This document shows, piece by piece, positions 1 to 8,526 of a DNA stretch of 64,000 nucleotides. Numbering within the stretch: position 1 is the first letter of the stretch; each line of letters begins with the position of its first letter. The DNA lies in contig NZ_QVIO01000001.1 in assembly GCF_003416895.1 (NCBI RefSeq), positions 930,001 through 994,000 on the forward strand, given 5' to 3'. The position numbers were made by a program, and so were the translations under genes. The notes under the pieces are model-generated. The model was given only the letters and a program-made list of their open reading frames with translations, ran no database searches and was not told the DNA's origin. The DNA comes from Duganella sp. BJB476 (GTDB lineage: Bacteria; Pseudomonadota; Gammaproteobacteria; Burkholderiales; Burkholderiaceae_D).

Positions 1-1208
1 TGGCGCTGCTGTTCATCGACCTGGACGGCTTCAAGCAAGTCAACGACAGCCTCGGCCACGCGCATGGCGACACCTTGCTGGTGGAGGCGGCGCGCCGCAT
101 CGGCGCCTGCGTGCGCAGCTCGGACACGGTGGCGCGGCTGGGCGGCGACGAGTTCACCGTGATCCTGTCCGGCATCGAGCAGGCCTCCGGCATCGAGCGC
201 ATCACGCAGACCATGCTGGCGCTGCTGAACCGGCCGTTCGCGCTGGGCACGGCCAACCCGTCGATCTCGGCCAGCATCGGCATCGCGCTGTATCCGTCGG
301 ACGCGGTGGCGCCGGAGGACTTGCTGCGCCACGCCGACCAGGCCATGTACGCGGCCAAGGAAGCCGGCCGCAACCGCTACAGCTACTTCACGGCCGACCT
401 GCAACTGGCGGCGCAGGCGCGCCAGCAGATCACGCTGGACCTGCGCTCGGCGCTGGCGCAGCGGCAGTTCGAGCTGCACTTCCAGCCCATCGTCAACCTG
501 CAGACCGGCACCATCGAACGGGCCGAGGCGCTGCTGCGCTGGCGCCATCCGCAGCGCGGCCTGCTGGCGCCGGCCGAGTTCCTGCCGCACGCCGAGTCGG
601 GCGGGCTGATGATGGAGATCGGCGACTGGGTGTTCCGCCAGGCGGCCCTGCAGGCGCGCCGCTGGCAGGACGAGCTGGGGCCGGGCTTCCAGGTCAGCAT
701 CAACCAGTCGGCGGCGCAGTTCCGCGGCGACACCGCCCTGTACGTCGGCTGGCTGAACTACGCGGCCGAGCTGCAACTGGCGCCGCGCAGCATCGTCATC
801 GAGATCACCGAGGGCGTGCTGATGGACGGCATGGCCAAGGTCGCCGACCGCCTGCGCGAGTTGCGCGAGATGGGCTTGCAGGTGGCGCTGGACAACTTCG
901 GCACCGGCTATTCCTCGCTGTCGCACCTGAAGCACTTCGGCATCGACCTGCTCAAGCTGGACCACAGCTTCATCCAGCACCTGGCGGTCGACAGCGGCGA
1001 CCTGGCGATGTGCGAGGCGCTGATCGTCATGGCGCACAAGCTGGGACTGCGGGTGGTGGCGGAGGGCGTGGAGACGGCGGCCCAGAGCGCCTTGCTGGCG
1101 CTGGCCGGCTGCGACTATGCGCAGGGCTTTGTGTATGCGGGAGCGTTGCCGGCCGAGCAGTTGACCGAGCTGGCCAGGCGCGGGCTGCCGCGGCTGGCGA
1201 TGGAATGA
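1..1208 (+). CDS. GGDEF-EAL domain protein, 5' truncated by window edge
   Basis: This is the C-terminal part of a cyclic-di-GMP turnover enzyme; the reading frame is open from base 3 and the start lies outside the window. The GGDEF domain keeps an intact GGDEF motif (bases 141-155) and, five residues before it, an RxxD inhibitory site (RSSD), so diguanylate cyclase activity with product feedback is possible. The EAL domain follows with AEALLRW (EAL near 525), INQSA, EITEG, DNFGTGYSS, KLD and AEGVET, covering the metal and base-catalysis positions; the second Asp of the usual DDFG is Asn. It converges on the minus-strand flagellar cluster, with 16 bases between stops. A role in motility control is inference. 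Confidence 0.93.
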   Translation, partial: ALLFIDLDGFKQVNDSLGHAHGDTLLVEAARRIGACVRSSDTVARLGGDEFTVILSGIEQASGIERITQTMLALLNRPFALGTANPSISASIGIALYPSDAVAPEDLLRHADQAMYAAKEAGRNRYSYFTADLQLAAQARQQITLDLRSALAQRQFELHFQPIVNLQTGTIERAEALLRWRHPQRGLLAPAEFLPHAESGGLMMEIGDWVFRQAALQARRWQDELGPGFQVSINQSAAQFRGDTALYVGWLNYAAELQLAPRSIVIEITEGVLMDGMAKVADRLRELREMGLQVALDNFGTGYSSLSHLKHFGIDLLKLDHSFIQHLAVDSGDLAMCEALIVMAHKLGLRVVAEGVETAAQSALLALAGCDYAQGFVYAGALPAEQLTELARRGLPRLAME

Positions 1209-1224
1209 GCCGGGGTGTGCCCGC

Positions 1225-2265
1225 CTAGCGCAGGCTCAGCAGCGAAATCACGCGTTCGCGGCTGATGCCCGCCAGCGCCGAAGTGATCGACAGCAGCGAC
1301 TGGTAGCCGGGCTGCTTGGCGGTCGAGACGAAATTCTGCGCCACCTGGTCCATGCCGTCGGTGGTGTCGCTGGGCGTGGCGCTCTGCACCCGCGCGCTGA
1401 CCTGGTTGAGCGCGGTGTGCACCGAGGCGATCGCCTGTTCCACCTGCGCCAGCGCCTGCACCACTTGCTGCAGCGTCGAGCGGATCGAGTCCATGTCCGA
1501 GGTTTGCCAGCTGTCGGGATCGACGGCCGGCGCTTCGGCCTCGGCCTTCACGCGGTTCAGCTGGCCGGTCGGGAAGCGGATGCCGCCGCCCTGCACGGCG
1601 ATGGTGTCGCGGATATTGGCCCACGACGATTCGGCGGTGGTGAATTCCAGCTGGCCTTCCTCGTTGAGGTCGGCGCGCACGCCGCTCGGCGCCAGCGCGT
1701 CGTCGAAGCGCTGGGCGATTTCCTCGTCGCTCAGGCCGGGTTCGAGCACCACCGAGCGCAGGTTCTGGCCGCCGCCCAGCGAGATCGCCAGCACTTCGCG
1801 GCCGCCGGTGCGCAGGTTGCCGATGGTCATGCCGCGCACCGTGAAGCGGGTGGTGCTGGTCTTGTTGCTGAATTTGAGGCGGGCGTCCAGCGTGCCGCCG
1901 GAGGCCGCGCTGCGGTTGCGCCAGCTGTTGCTGAACTGGCGCACGCGCGCGTCCAGGGTGCCGTCGGCGCGCTGGCGGTTGGCCAGGCGGGCGCTGAGGT
2001 CGGCCTTCAGGTTGCGCAGCTGGGCCGCGCTCTGTTCCAGGAAGTCGAGCGCCTGCTGGGCGCCGGAGATGTCGCCTTGCAGCGGCTGGTCCCAATTGTT
2101 CAGGCCGCGGCGCAGCGGCGCCGCCGAAGTCGGCGTCGGCGTGACCGGGGTGGCCGTGGCTGCGTTCTCGCCATGCAGCCCCAGTGAGGTGCCGTCCACC
2201 GCGCTGGCATTGCTGGCGTTGCCAGGAACAATGACGGTGGGGTTGGAATTGGGCGAGATTTGCAT
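1225..2265 (-). CDS. LafW-like hook-associated protein candidate
   Basis: A 346-aa protein, last gene of the flgB-L run, 18 bases after flgL. I do not recognise it by full-length similarity. Residues about 135-210 (FTVRGMTIGNL, then GLSDEEIAQRFDDAL, then GVRADLNEEGQLEFTTAE) have the pattern of the flagellin hook IN motif found in FliD/FlgK-type proteins. Before and after it are helical, heptad-rich stretches (residues about 65-125 and 240-300), and the C-terminus ends in SLLSLR, like the terminal coiled coils of axial flagellar proteins. Flag-2 loci carry a predicted hook-associated gene, lafW, in this same position after the flgL gene. The LafW assignment therefore rests on position plus motif and is inference; it could also be an export substrate of another kind. 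Confidence 0.6.
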   Translation of the reverse strand: MQISPNSNPTVIVPGNASNASAVDGTSLGLHGENAATATPVTPTPTSAAPLRRGLNNWDQPLQGDISGAQQALDFLEQSAAQLRNLKADLSARLANRQRADGTLDARVRQFSNSWRNRSAASGGTLDARLKFSNKTSTTRFTVRGMTIGNLRTGGREVLAISLGGGQNLRSVVLEPGLSDEEIAQRFDDALAPSGVRADLNEEGQLEFTTAESSWANIRDTIAVQGGGIRFPTGQLNRVKAEAEAPAVDPDSWQTSDMDSIRSTLQQVVQALAQVEQAIASVHTALNQVSARVQSATPSDTTDGMDQVAQNFVSTAKQPGYQSLLSITSALAGISRERVISLLSLR

Positions 2266-2283
2266 ACGATGCTCAGTCTGGAG

Positions 2284-3195
2284 TTACAGGATGTTGAACA
2301 GCGACAGGTTGCTGATCTTGGAATAGGCCTTGTACGACGATTGCAAGGCCAGATTATAGCCGTTCAACTGGGTCGCGGCGTCGCCGTAGTCCAACTGTCC
2401 CAGGTCCAGCATCGCCGACTTGTTCGACAGGCTGACGTTGGCGTGGTTGCCGTCCAGCGTGTCGAGGATGTTCTGGGCGCCGCCCAGGTCGGCGATCTTG
2501 CCGGCCACCAGGTCCAGCGCGCTGCTGGCGCCGTCCATATTGGCGCCCAGCGCGGCGGTCAGCGAGGGCGAGCCCACCACCAGCGTCGGCGAGGCCAGTT
2601 CGGAAATCGTCGTGTCCATCTGGTTGAGCAAGTCGTCCACGCCCTTGACGTCGACATTGGCGGTCTGCGTGATGCCGTTGCCGACCACGGTTTTCTGCTG
2701 GTTCTGGTTGCCGGTGAAGCTGTAGCGCGAGCCCATCGGGGCGGTCGCATCGAAGGTGATGGCCGGGGTGTCGGTCTTGGTGCCGGAGAAGATGTAGCGG
2801 CCTTCCTGGTCTTTTTCGTTGGCGCTGTAGAAGATACTGTCGCGCAGCGCGCTCATCGGGTTGACCATGGCCTTCAGGTCGGTGGGGGTGTTGCTGCCAT
2901 CCGAGGCCCAGACCAGCAGGTCGTGGCTCTGGGTGATGTCGTTGACCATACTCTGCAGGTAGGTTTCGTTGGTCGTCAGGCGGATCTTGATGGCCGCGAT
3001 GTTGTCGCGGTACTGGCCAACGATGGCTTCCTCGCGCGTCAGGCGCGACAGCCGCACATTGGTGACCGGATCGTCGGACGGCAGCTGGATCTTGTTGCCG
3101 GACGCCATTTGGGCGGTGATCTGGGCCAGATGGCTCTGGTTGTCTTGCAGGCCGCGGTTCATGGTGGCCTGGAACTGGCTGGTGGCGATGCGCAT
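2284..3195 (-). CDS. flgL: flagellar hook-filament junction protein FlgL
   Basis: FlgL (HAP3), 303 aa, forms the second ring of the hook-filament junction together with FlgK. The N-terminus (MRIATSQFQATMNRGLQ, then GNKIQLPSDDPV) is the flagellin-like D0/D1 signature, and the C-terminal helix (QLNGYNLALQSSYKAYSKIS) completes the paired coiled coil. The length is normal for the family. It follows flgK by 11 bases on the same strand. The ATG at 3195 gives the canonical MRI start. Confidence 0.96.
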   Translation of the reverse strand: MRIATSQFQATMNRGLQDNQSHLAQITAQMASGNKIQLPSDDPVTNVRLSRLTREEAIVGQYRDNIAAIKIRLTTNETYLQSMVNDITQSHDLLVWASDGSNTPTDLKAMVNPMSALRDSIFYSANEKDQEGRYIFSGTKTDTPAITFDATAPMGSRYSFTGNQNQQKTVVGNGITQTANVDVKGVDDLLNQMDTTISELASPTLVVGSPSLTAALGANMDGASSALDLVAGKIADLGGAQNILDTLDGNHANVSLSNKSAMLDLGQLDYGDAATQLNGYNLALQSSYKAYSKISNLSLFNIL

Positions 3196-3206
3196 GCAGG
3201 CTCTCC

Positions 3207-4577
3207 TTAACCGAACATCTTGATGGTGGCGTCAAACAGCGTGTTGGCGACCGCAATCACCTTCATGTTGGCCTGGTACATATTCTGGAACTCGACCAGG
3301 TTGATCGCTTCCTCGTCGGTGTTGACCGCGCTGGTCGATTTCCAGTCGTCCTCGGACTGCTGGCGCACCGTGGTGGCGGTGGTCATCTGCGCCTGGTTCT
3401 GCGCGCTGTCGATGCCCAGCTTGCCCACCAGCTGGGTGTCGGCGTCGCCCAGCAGCACGTTGCCCAGCGTGGTCAGGGTGATCGGCTGGCCCTTGATGGC
3501 CACCAGTTGTTGCAGGTTGCCGCTGTCGCCCGGCGTGCCGTCGCTGGAGAAGGCCAGGTCGCCGGATGTGAAACCGGCGGTCACTTGCAACAGGCCGGTG
3601 GCGCTGGTCGGATTGAACACCAGCAGCGGGGTGCCGGGAACGCCGGGGCTGGTCAAGCCGGCCGCCAGCTGATTGTTGACCTTGGTCGACATCTGCTCGG
3701 CGATCTCGGAGATCGATTTTTGCAGCGGCTTCAGGGTGTTTTCCTGGTAGTCCGCCAAGCCGCCCAGCTGGCCGCCGACCTTGGTGTCGTCCAGCTTGAA
3801 GGTGGTGTTGGCGAAGGTCAGGTTCAGCTGCTGCACGCCGCTGGTGGTGTCGAAGCCCAACTTGGCCGACAGGTTGCTGACCACCAGTGGCTGGCCGCTC
3901 TTGAGCGACACGCTGGCGGTGCCGTCCGGATTGTTGATCACTTCCACCGCCACTTGCGAGGCGACGCTGTCGATCAGCTGTTCGCGCTGGTCGATCAGCG
4001 GCGAGGTGTTGGCGCCGTTGGCGCCGGTGGAGATGATTTGCTGGTTCAGCGCGGCGATGCTGACGAGCGACTGGTTCAGGCCCGGCAGGATGGCGGAGCG
4101 CTGTTGCTGCACCGAGATCAGCTGGTTGGCGGTGACGTTGTAAATGCTGTTGAACTGCTGCGACATGGAGTCGGCGGCGGTGATCACCTGCTGGCGCAGC
4201 GGGGTCGAGGTCGGATCGACGCCGGCCGCATTGAGCGCCTTGAAGAAATTGTCGATGCCGTAGCTGAGGCTGGATTTGTCATCACTCATGACTTTTTCCA
4301 TTTGCGTCAGGTAAGGCTGGACCTGGGTATGCTGGCCCAGGTCGGACGCCGCGCGCCACATCTGCTGGGATTTATACGAGTCGCTGAAACGCAGCAGCGA
4401 GCCCACTTGCACGCCGTTGCCGGGGCTGTTGGCCGAGCCGTCGCTCGCCAGCGCCTGCAGCAGCACGCCCTGGCGGGTGTAGCCCTTGGTTTGCGAATTG
4501 GCGATGTTCTGGCTGACCGTGTTCAGGGCAGCCTGGGCGGCCAGGGCGCCGGACAGTGCGTTGTAAGAGATGCTCAT
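3207..4577 (-). CDS. flgK: flagellar hook-associated protein FlgK
   Basis: FlgK (HAP1), 456 aa, is the first junction protein on the hook tip. The N-terminus SISYNALSGALAAQAALNTV and the following IANSQTKGYTRQ are the conserved rod/hook-family signature; the C-terminus (EEAINLVEFQNMYQANMKVI) matches the family end. At 456 aa it is at the short end for FlgK, lacking a large variable surface domain, as in lateral-type proteins. An untranslated gap of 94 bases separates it from flgJ, so it may have its own promoter, although I could not find a convincing sigma-28 match there. Confidence 0.96.
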   Translation of the reverse strand: MSISYNALSGALAAQAALNTVSQNIANSQTKGYTRQGVLLQALASDGSANSPGNGVQVGSLLRFSDSYKSQQMWRAASDLGQHTQVQPYLTQMEKVMSDDKSSLSYGIDNFFKALNAAGVDPTSTPLRQQVITAADSMSQQFNSIYNVTANQLISVQQQRSAILPGLNQSLVSIAALNQQIISTGANGANTSPLIDQREQLIDSVASQVAVEVINNPDGTASVSLKSGQPLVVSNLSAKLGFDTTSGVQQLNLTFANTTFKLDDTKVGGQLGGLADYQENTLKPLQKSISEIAEQMSTKVNNQLAAGLTSPGVPGTPLLVFNPTSATGLLQVTAGFTSGDLAFSSDGTPGDSGNLQQLVAIKGQPITLTTLGNVLLGDADTQLVGKLGIDSAQNQAQMTTATTVRQQSEDDWKSTSAVNTDEEAINLVEFQNMYQANMKVIAVANTLFDATIKMFG

Positions 4578-4671
4578 ATTGCAAGGGTCTTTCCTGGTGA
4601 AGGCCGGAGGACCAGTTGCTTGCAGTGTTTACACGAGGTCCACTGGTCCGTTAACTGTAAAGGGCGACCGT

Positions 4672-5127
4672 TTACTGCGCCGGATTAAGCACTGCGGGAA
4701 TATTTTGCGGTTCGGCAACACTGGACGCCGCCGCTGCCTGGCGCGACAGGCTGGCCTGCATCGCCACCGGGGCGCTGGCCGGCGGCAGCAGCTGGCGCAG
4801 GATGGCGTCGGCCACGCCGAAGGCGCGCTGGCCGGCCAGCTGGTCGGCCACCAGGTTGTCGGCCATGTCCAGCATGTCCTCGTTGATCTTGTCCTTGAAC
4901 ACGCTGTCCTCGGAGGCCAGCTCGCGGGTGCCGGCGCGCATGTGGTGCAGCATGTGGCCGATGAAGAAACTCTCGAACTTGACCGCCGCCTCGGTGGCCT
5001 TGGCGCGGTACTTGGGGTCGACGCCGTCGTCGACGGCCGGGGCGGCCGCCACCGGCGTCTCGCTGAGCTGGTCGGCCACGCCAATGCGCATGGTGCTGCC
5101 GTCGAATTTGCTGGGGTCGAAGTTCAT
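4672..5127 (-). CDS. flgJ: FlgJ rod-assembly domain only (no muramidase)
   Basis: FlgJ N-terminal rod-scaffold (rod cap) protein, 151 aa. The sequence AAVKFESFFIGHMLHHMRAG followed by SVFKDKINEDMLDMADNLVADQLA is the Rod-binding signature. Two-domain FlgJ is about 310 aa and carries a C-terminal glucosaminidase; here the protein ends after a short Ala-rich tail, so the enzymatic half is absent. A separate muramidase lies at 12167-12937. The start is the ATG at 5127, eight bases after the flgI stop; the reading frame stays open further upstream, but that part is shadow inside flgI. Confidence 0.93.
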   Translation of the reverse strand: MNFDPSKFDGSTMRIGVADQLSETPVAAAPAVDDGVDPKYRAKATEAAVKFESFFIGHMLHHMRAGTRELASEDSVFKDKINEDMLDMADNLVADQLAGQRAFGVADAILRQLLPPASAPVAMQASLSRQAAAASSVAEPQNIPAVLNPAQ

Positions 5128-5135
5128 GGGATTCC

Positions 5136-6257
5136 TTAGATGACGACCAGTTCGCCTTCGATGGCGCCGGCCTGGTCCAGCGCCTGCAGGATCGCCATGA
5201 TGTCGTCCGGCGAGGCGCCCAGGCTGTTGATGACGTCGATGATCGACTGCAGCTTGGCGCCGGCCGGCCATTTGAACATCTGGCCCGAGCCCTGGTCGAC
5301 GCTGACCTGCGATTGCGGCGTGGCCACGGTGTTGCCCTGGGCCAGGGCGTTCGGCTGGCTGACCTTGGTCGATTCGGAAATCACCACCTTCAGCGAGCCG
5401 TGGGTGACGGCGGCGGCGCGCACGCGCAAGCCGTCGGCGATCACCACGGTGCCGGTGCGGGAATTGAACACCACCTTGGGCGCATCGTCGCCGACGTCGA
5501 TCGCCAGCGCCTCCAGCTTGGCCATGAAGGCCACGCGCTGGGTTGGGTTGGCCGGGGCCACCACGTCGATGCTGGTGGCGTCGGTGGTGGTGGCGATGTC
5601 GCCGAAGCGCTTGTTGATGGTGTCGACGATATTGATCGCGGTCTGGAAGTGCGGGTGGCGCAGGGACAGGCGCACGCTCGGCTTGGTGGCGAAGTCGCTG
5701 GCGATCTCGCGCTCGATCGCGGCGCCGCTCGGGATGCGGCCGGAGGTCGGGGTGTTGACCGTGACCGAGGAGCCGCTCTTGCCGGAAGCGCTGAAGCCGC
5801 CGACCACCACGTTGCCCTGGGCCAGCGCATACACTTCATTATCGGCCGCGCGCAAAGGCGTCAGCAGCAGGGCGCCGCCGCGCAGGCTCTTGGCGTCGCC
5901 CATCGAGGACACCACCACGTCGATGTTCTGGCCCTTGCGGTAGCCGGGCGGGAACACCGCCGACACCATCACGGTGGCGACGTTCTTCGACTTGGCGTCG
6001 GTGCCGTCCGGCACCTTGACGCCGAACTGCTTGAGCATATTGATCACCGACTGGCTGGCGAACTTGACCTGGGTCGAGTCGCCGCTGCCGTTCAGGCCGA
6101 CCACCAGGCCGTAGCCGACCAGCGGATTGTCGCGCATGCCTTCGACGGCGACCAGGTTGCGCAGCACTTGCGCGGCCTGTACCGGGCCAGCGCCGCCCAG
6201 GGCGACGCAGAGGGCCAGCGGCAGGGCCAGAAGGCGGGAGAGCGTGCGGAAATTCAT
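5136..6257 (-). CDS. flgI: flagellar P-ring protein FlgI
   Basis: FlgI, 373 aa, polymerises in the periplasm around the distal rod to make the P ring. A Sec signal peptide occupies residues 1-28 ([20 protein letters not shown], cleavage near VQA). The mature N-terminus has the family signature ([20 protein letters not shown], then [12 protein letters not shown]), and the C-terminus has the conserved run on [16 protein letters not shown]. Both ends and the length are normal. It lies between flgH and flgJ in the standard order. Confidence 0.97.
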   Translation of the reverse strand: MNFRTLSRLLALPLALCVALGGAGPVQAAQVLRNLVAVEGMRDNPLVGYGLVVGLNGSGDSTQVKFASQSVINMLKQFGVKVPDGTDAKSKNVATVMVSAVFPPGYRKGQNIDVVVSSMGDAKSLRGGALLLTPLRAADNEVYALAQGNVVVGGFSASGKSGSSVTVNTPTSGRIPSGAAIEREIASDFATKPSVRLSLRHPHFQTAINIVDTINKRFGDIATTTDATSIDVVAPANPTQRVAFMAKLEALAIDVGDDAPKVVFNSRTGTVVIADGLRVRAAAVTHGSLKVVISESTKVSQPNALAQGNTVATPQSQVSVDQGSGQMFKWPAGAKLQSIIDVINSLGASPDDIMAILQALDQAGAIEGELVVI

Positions 6258-6286
6258 GGGTTCACCCTATTTAAAACGTCGGCCGT

Positions 6287-6964
6287 TCAGAACGGCATCA
6301 GCGGGCCATTGAAGAAGCGCGACAGCCAGCCGGCCGATTGCGTGTCGGCCAGGGTGCCTTGCGCCGAGTAGGCGATGCGGGCGTTGGCGATGCGCAGCGA
6401 CGACACCTGGTTGTCGGCGTCGATGTCGGCCGCGCGCAGGTAGCCACGCAGGCGGACGAATTCTTCGCCCTGGTTCAGGGTCAGGGTTTTTTCGCCGGAC
6501 ACGCGCAGCAGGCCGTTCGGCAGCACTTCCTGCACGATCACGGTGATGGCGCCGGTCAGGGCGTTCTGCTGGGTGCTGGTGGCGTCGCCGGCGAAGGTGT
6601 TGGAGGCGCCCAGGCCGACCGCGGCCTTGCCGAAGGTCTTGCCCAGCAGGTTGGGGGCGACGATGTTGTCGGCCGAATTCTTGGAGTAGCTGGTGCCGGC
6701 CTTCTTGCTGGCCTGGGTGGTTTCCTGCAGGTTGACGGTGACCACGTCGCCGACGCGGAAGGCGCGGCTGTCCGAGGTCAGCGACAGGCCCAGGTCGGGA
6801 CTGTAGACGCCGCCGGAGGTGCCTTTCGGGCCGACCACGCGCGACACGGTGGGCGGCTCGTCGGACGGACCGGGCCGCACCGGCGGCGGCTGCAAGGCGG
6901 CGCAGCCGGCCAGCAGCGTGGCCACGAGGGCCAACGCCGAACGGACAGGCAGCGTCGAGCTCAT
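6287..6964 (-). CDS. flgH: flagellar L-ring lipoprotein FlgH
   Basis: FlgH, 225 aa, forms the outer-membrane L ring. The start is the ATG at 6964, overlapping the flgG stop by one base. A lipoprotein signal ends in LLAGC, with the acylated Cys at residue 21. Family motifs include YSPDLGLSLTSDSRAFRVGD, VTVNLQETTQASKKAGT and VSGEKTLTLNQGEEFVRLRG. The frame continues upstream into flgG, but that part is out of frame with flgG and is shadow. FlgH is followed by flgI after 29 bases. Confidence 0.96.
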   Translation of the reverse strand: MSSTLPVRSALALVATLLAGCAALQPPPVRPGPSDEPPTVSRVVGPKGTSGGVYSPDLGLSLTSDSRAFRVGDVVTVNLQETTQASKKAGTSYSKNSADNIVAPNLLGKTFGKAAVGLGASNTFAGDATSTQQNALTGAITVIVQEVLPNGLLRVSGEKTLTLNQGEEFVRLRGYLRAADIDADNQVSSLRIANARIAYSAQGTLADTQSAGWLSRFFNGPLMPF

Positions 6965-7755
6965 CAGCGTGCTGCCTGCGACAGGTATTGCAGCATATTG
7001 TCGGCGGCCGACAGCACCTTGGTGTTCATCTCGTAGGTGCGCTGGGCGGCGATCATGTCGACCATCTCCTCGACCACCTGCACGTTCGAGCCTTCCAGCG
7101 TGCCTTGCTTGAGCTTGCCCCACTGGGCGTCGCCCGGCTTGCCGTCGGTCGGCGTGCCGCTGGACGGGGTTTCCGCGAACAGGTTCTCGCCCAGGGCCAG
7201 CAGGCCGGTCGGGTTGATGAAGCTGGTCAGGGTCAGCTGGCCCAGCTGGCTGGCGGTGGTGTTGCCGGCCAGCGTGGCCGAGACGATGCCGTCTTCGGCG
7301 ATGGTCAGCGAGGTGGCGTTGGCCGGGATGGTGATCTGCGGGATCAGCGGCAGGCCGTGGGCGTTGACCAGGATGCCGTTGGCGTCGACCTGCAACTGGC
7401 CGGCGCGGGTGTAGGCGGTTTCGCCGTTCGGCTGGCGCACCGACAGGAAGCCGTTGCCCATCACCGCCACGTCGAGCTGGTTGCCGGTGGTTTGCAGCGA
7501 ACCCTGGCTGAACACCTTCTGGGTGCCCACCATGTGCACGCCGTTGCCGAGCTGTACGCCGGACGGCGCCAGGGTGTTGTTGTCGGCGCGCTGGGTGCCT
7601 GGCTGCTGCTCGATCGAATAGAACAGGTCCTCGAACACCACGCGGTCGCGCTTGAAGCCGACCGTGTTGGCATTGGCCAGGTTGTTGGCGATGGCTTGCA
7701 GTTTTTCGTCCTGCGCCTGTACGCCGGTTTTGCTGATCCACATTGCTGGATTCAT
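6964..7755 (-). CDS. flgG: flagellar distal rod protein FlgG
   Basis: FlgG, 263 aa, builds the distal rod that crosses the P and L rings. The sequence MWISKTGVQAQDEKLQAIAN, then LANANTVGFKRDRVVFEDLF, is the rod-protein signature, and the C-terminus (EGSNVQVVEEMVDMIAAQRT) is the conserved domain shared with FlgE/FlgF. It has the usual family length. It overlaps flgH by one base (TGATG), which suggests coupled translation. Confidence 0.97.
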   Translation of the reverse strand: MNPAMWISKTGVQAQDEKLQAIANNLANANTVGFKRDRVVFEDLFYSIEQQPGTQRADNNTLAPSGVQLGNGVHMVGTQKVFSQGSLQTTGNQLDVAVMGNGFLSVRQPNGETAYTRAGQLQVDANGILVNAHGLPLIPQITIPANATSLTIAEDGIVSATLAGNTTASQLGQLTLTSFINPTGLLALGENLFAETPSSGTPTDGKPGDAQWGKLKQGTLEGSNVQVVEEMVDMIAAQRTYEMNTKVLSAADNMLQYLSQAAR

Positions 7756-7786
7756 GATTTCTCCCTGTTGTGTAACGTGGACCGGC

Positions 7787-8512
7787 TTAGCCGCCGATCA
7801 GGCGGTTACCGGTTTCGGCCATCGAATCGCTGGCCTTGAACAACTTCATCTGGATTTCAAAGGTGCGGTTCAAGCTCATGGTGGCGACCATCTCCTCCAC
7901 CGCCGAGACATTGCTGCCCTCCAGGTGGCCGGGCTTGACCACCACGGTGGCGTCGGTCGCCAGCGGCTGGCCGCTGCGCGCCACCAGCAGGCCGGCCTCG
8001 TTCTTGGTCAGTTCCGACGCCTCGGCCTTGACCAGCTTGAGCTTGTCGATGGTCTGCATGGTGGTGGTGCCGGGGCTCTGGATCGACACCGTGCCGTCGG
8101 CGCCGACCGCGATCTTGCTGTACTCGGGCAGCGAGATCGGGCCGCCTTCGCCCAGCACCACGTTGCCGTTGATTTTCAGCGTGCCGGTTTCATCGAGCGT
8201 CATGGCGCCGGCGCGGGTGTAGGCCTCGCCGGTCGGGCCCTGCACCGCGAAGAAGCCGTTGCCGTCGATCGCCACGTCCAGCTCGCGGCCGGTGGCCTTG
8301 AGCGTGCCCTGGCGGGTCGATACCGCGTTGGCCTGCAGCTGCGACATGTGGCGGTCGTCGTAGCCGTAGCCGTTGACGGTCTGCGCCGACGACAGCTCCA
8401 TATTGGCGCGGAAGCCGCCGGTTTCGATGTTCGCCAGATTGTTGGCGTGTACCTGCTGGCCGCGCAGGGCCCGTTCGGCCCCGCTCATGGCGGTGTAGAT
8501 CAGCGCATCCAT
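7787..8512 (-). CDS. flgF: flagellar proximal rod protein FlgF
   Basis: FlgF, 241 aa, is a proximal rod subunit. The N-terminus (MDALIYTAMSGAERALRGQQ, then HANNLANIETGGFRANM) and C-terminus (EGSNVSAVEEMVATMSLNRT) carry the rod-protein signatures. It sits between flgE and flgG, 31 bases before flgG. The length is normal. Confidence 0.96.
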   Translation of the reverse strand: MDALIYTAMSGAERALRGQQVHANNLANIETGGFRANMELSSAQTVNGYGYDDRHMSQLQANAVSTRQGTLKATGRELDVAIDGNGFFAVQGPTGEAYTRAGAMTLDETGTLKINGNVVLGEGGPISLPEYSKIAVGADGTVSIQSPGTTTMQTIDKLKLVKAEASELTKNEAGLLVARSGQPLATDATVVVKPGHLEGSNVSAVEEMVATMSLNRTFEIQMKLFKASDSMAETGNRLIGG

Positions 8513-8526
8513 GGGTCAGCTTGTCC

